Source: Chloroflexota bacterium (GTDB lineage: Bacteria; Chloroflexota; Dehalococcoidia; JACQGW01). From it: 5,708 nucleotides of DNA. The stretch spans positions 1 to 5,708 of the forward strand of contig JACQGW010000210.1 in NCBI GenBank assembly GCA_016199325.1, in the 5' to 3' direction. A program made the translations under genes and the position numbers. The stretch's first letter is position 1. Every line of letters begins with the position of its first letter. This document shows positions 4,631 through 5,708 of the stretch, in pieces. The notes beneath the pieces are model-generated. The model was not told the origin of the DNA and searched no databases. It saw only the letters and a list, made by a program, of their open reading frames with translations.

Positions 4631-4657
4631 GTTTCCGCAGCCGCTTCTTACGGAAAC
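4631..4657 (-). promoter_or_regulatory. Inverted repeat just upstream of the selenoprotein-candidate operon
   Basis: GTTTCCG (4631-4637) and CGGAAAC (4651-4657) form perfect 7-bp arms around a 13-base spacer, ending 11 bases before the Shine-Dalgarno of the DUF1059-like gene. It could be a repressor operator or a leader hairpin. No convincing -35/-10 pair was found in 4624-4825; TTGGCA at 4750-4745 (minus strand) has no good -10 partner. The remaining sequence between 4658 and 4825 shows no gene or RNA that I recognise. Confidence 0.4.
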
Positions 4658-4830
4658 CCGCAAGAACGGCTACCTGTACGCTACCGCAATCCGGCGCTCA
4701 CTCTCCAGCCCAAAAGGTGCTCATTTCTTGCTCACCTGGGAGTTGCCAAACCTCACGGGTTCTGCGAGACTTGGTCGCGACAACCTTGGTGGGGCACCCG
4801 GGAAATCCATGCCAGATCGGCGGCCCTCCG

Positions 4831-4917
4831 ATTGTCCTGCTGAGCCGCAGCGAAGCATCTCCATGACCCTGTGAGTGCGCGCCGGGGAGATGCTTGACTG
4901 CGGCTCAGCAGGACAGT
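4831..4917. repeat. Inverted repeat, copy 2 of the dispersed palindromic element
   Basis: Arms 4831-4862 and 4886-4917 pair with three mismatches out of 32 around a 23-base spacer. Three more pairs (CCG 4828-4830 with CGG 4918-4920) extend it outward. The core is the same as copy 1 at 1253-1343, while the spacers are unrelated. It lies between two divergent transcription units, upstream of the penicillin acylase gene, so unlike copy 1 it cannot be a 3'-end terminator for either neighbour. That favours a mobile or REP-like repeat over a dedicated terminator. Confidence 0.9.
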
Positions 4918-4978
4918 CGGGGAGTCGCCAGGATCAGCAGCGGACTTGCCGGATGCACCACTTCGCCGGAGGCAAGCC

Positions 4979-5708
4979 ATGACGACACCGTCGTTCACCG
5001 TCGACGCGCTGACCGCTGCCCTGCCGGAGACGACCGGCACGCTCTCTCTGCCCGGCCTGGACGGTCCGATCGCGATCTATCGAGACCGTTGGGGAATCCC
5101 GCACGTTCGGGCCGGCTCGGTCCACGACGCCTTCTTTGGTCAGGGGTTTGTCCACGCGCAGGACCGGCTCTGGCAGATGGACGCCGATCGCCGCCGGGCG
5201 TCGGGTCGTTGGGCGGCGGTCGTCGGCCCTGCCGGCCTGGAGCAGGACGTCCTGATGCGCCGGTTTCGCCTGGTAGCCAGCGCCCGCGCCGACTACGAAC
5301 AGGGCATCGATGCCGAGACCCGCGCCACGCTGGACGCCTACGCCGACGGCGTCAACGCCTTCGTCGAGCTGGCTCGGGCGAGCGGCCGACTTCCCGTCGA
5401 GTACCGCCTGCTCGACGAGGTGCCGGCGGCGTGGCGGCCGTGGGATTCACTGCTCGTCTACAAGGTGCGGCACGTCCAGATGGGGGTCTGGGAGGCGAAG
5501 GTCTGGCGCGCGCGACTGGTCAACCAGGTTGGCCCGGCGATGGCGGCGCGGCTGCTGCCCGGCTACGCTCCGGGCCACCTCCTGGTCGTTCCGCCGGGCG
5601 CTGCCTACAGCGGCCCGCCACTGGACGGCCTGGAGATCCTCGAACAGGGCGCCGCTGTGGTCGGGCTCGTCCCGGCGGTCGGCGGTCGGGGGGGGGGGGG
5701 GGGGGGGG
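4979..5708 (+). CDS. Penicillin acylase family protein (Ntn hydrolase), 3'-truncated by the window end
   Basis: The 243 residues visible are the N-terminal (alpha-subunit) part of a penicillin acylase-type Ntn hydrolase. Family features are IAIYRDRWGIPHVRAGSVHDAFFGQGFVHAQDRLWQMDADRR (residues 31-72), ASGRWAAVVG (~74-83), TLDAYADGVNAFVE (117-130), LPVEYRLLDEVPAAWRPWDSLLVYK (138-162). Such enzymes are made as one precursor and cleave themselves so that a Ser, usually in a G-S-N-N-W-like motif, becomes the N-terminal nucleophile of the beta subunit. That site should lie just after the last readable residues (PAVGG), where the sequence turns into poly-G, so nucleophile and beta subunit are missing. 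The ATG is supported by GGAGG (4968-4972) six bases upstream. There is no obvious signal peptide. Typical members exceed 700 residues. It hydrolyses amide bonds of beta-lactams, acyl-homoserine lactones or related amides; the substrate is not determinable here. Confidence 0.9.
   Translation, partial: MTTPSFTVDALTAALPETTGTLSLPGLDGPIAIYRDRWGIPHVRAGSVHDAFFGQGFVHAQDRLWQMDADRRRASGRWAAVVGPAGLEQDVLMRRFRLVASARADYEQGIDAETRATLDAYADGVNAFVELARASGRLPVEYRLLDEVPAAWRPWDSLLVYKVRHVQMGVWEAKVWRARLVNQVGPAMAARLLPGYAPGHLLVVPPGAAYSGPPLDGLEILEQGAAVVGLVPAVGGRGGGGGG
5688..5708. other. 21-base poly-G tract at the window end (probable artefact)
   Basis: The last 21 bases are all G, ending the contig inside the penicillin acylase gene. 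Long terminal poly-G runs are typical of no-signal base calls in two-colour sequencing carried into an assembly end. The encoded poly-Gly should not be trusted. Confidence 0.85.

Noticed and set aside
4620..4830. Possible tRNA or small RNA gene in the intergenic region
   Set aside because: No GGTTCGA-type T-loop, cloverleaf or other recognisable RNA pattern was found on either strand.
3621..4874. Long plus-strand open frame (417 codons) across the selenoprotein-candidate operon
   Set aside because: It lies antisense to clear family matches on the minus strand and has Arg/Pro-rich shadow composition.

Overview
This is a GC-rich bacterial window, apparently a contig end. It suggests a Chloroflexota (Sphaerobacter/Thermomicrobia-like) or similar high-GC lineage. 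That assignment is inference from codon use, the gene families and the long palindromic repeats; no rRNA or tRNA gene is present to confirm it.

Layout from left to right. (1) Bases 18-488, minus: the C-terminal part of an erythromycin-esterase-like protein whose N-terminal catalytic half is missing. (2) Bases 590-1170, plus: a BrnT-like toxin and ribbon-helix-helix antitoxin pair with overlapping genes, behind a perfect 19-bp palindromic operator that contains a -10 box. (3) Bases 1253-1343: a perfect 35-bp-arm inverted repeat. A second diverged copy lies at 4831-4917. (4) Bases 1386-2606, minus: a 12-TM MFS transporter, divergent from (5) a DCC-family thiol-disulfide oxidoreductase at 2730-3170, plus. 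A strong 13-bp-arm hairpin (3197-3226) separates this gene from the convergent operon to its right. (6) Bases 3244-4608, minus: a three-gene operon of DUF1059-like small protein, ArsM-like SAM methyltransferase and DsrE-like protein. (7) Bases 4979-5708, plus: the 5' part of a penicillin acylase family gene, running into a 21-base poly-G tract that is probably a sequencing or assembly artefact.

The most interesting part is region 6. Both the methyltransferase and the DsrE-like gene are interrupted by a single in-frame TGA, and in each case the codon sits where the family has a functional cysteine. In the methyltransferase it is the metalloid-binding Cys of the LWTG-C-IAGAL motif. In the DsrE-like protein it is the first Cys of a CxxC, giving UxxC. 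In both genes the frame stays open after the TGA, reads as normal family sequence and ends at a natural stop. A textbook bacterial SECIS-like hairpin follows the methyltransferase TGA: a 4-bp lower stem, a 3x3 internal loop, a perfect 6-bp upper stem and a UGGAA loop starting 17 nt after the UGA. A weaker candidate follows the DsrE TGA. The simplest reading is an operon encoding two consecutive selenoproteins, plausibly for metalloid or thiol/selenol chemistry. An automatic annotation would call both genes truncated or pseudogenes. The read-through end of the methyltransferase overlaps the DsrE start by 13 nt, so translation of the second selenoprotein may be coupled to successful selenocysteine insertion in the first.

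The other TGA codons in the window are ordinary stops (esterase, MFS, DsrE end), and Trp is encoded by TGG, so a general reassignment of TGA is unlikely.
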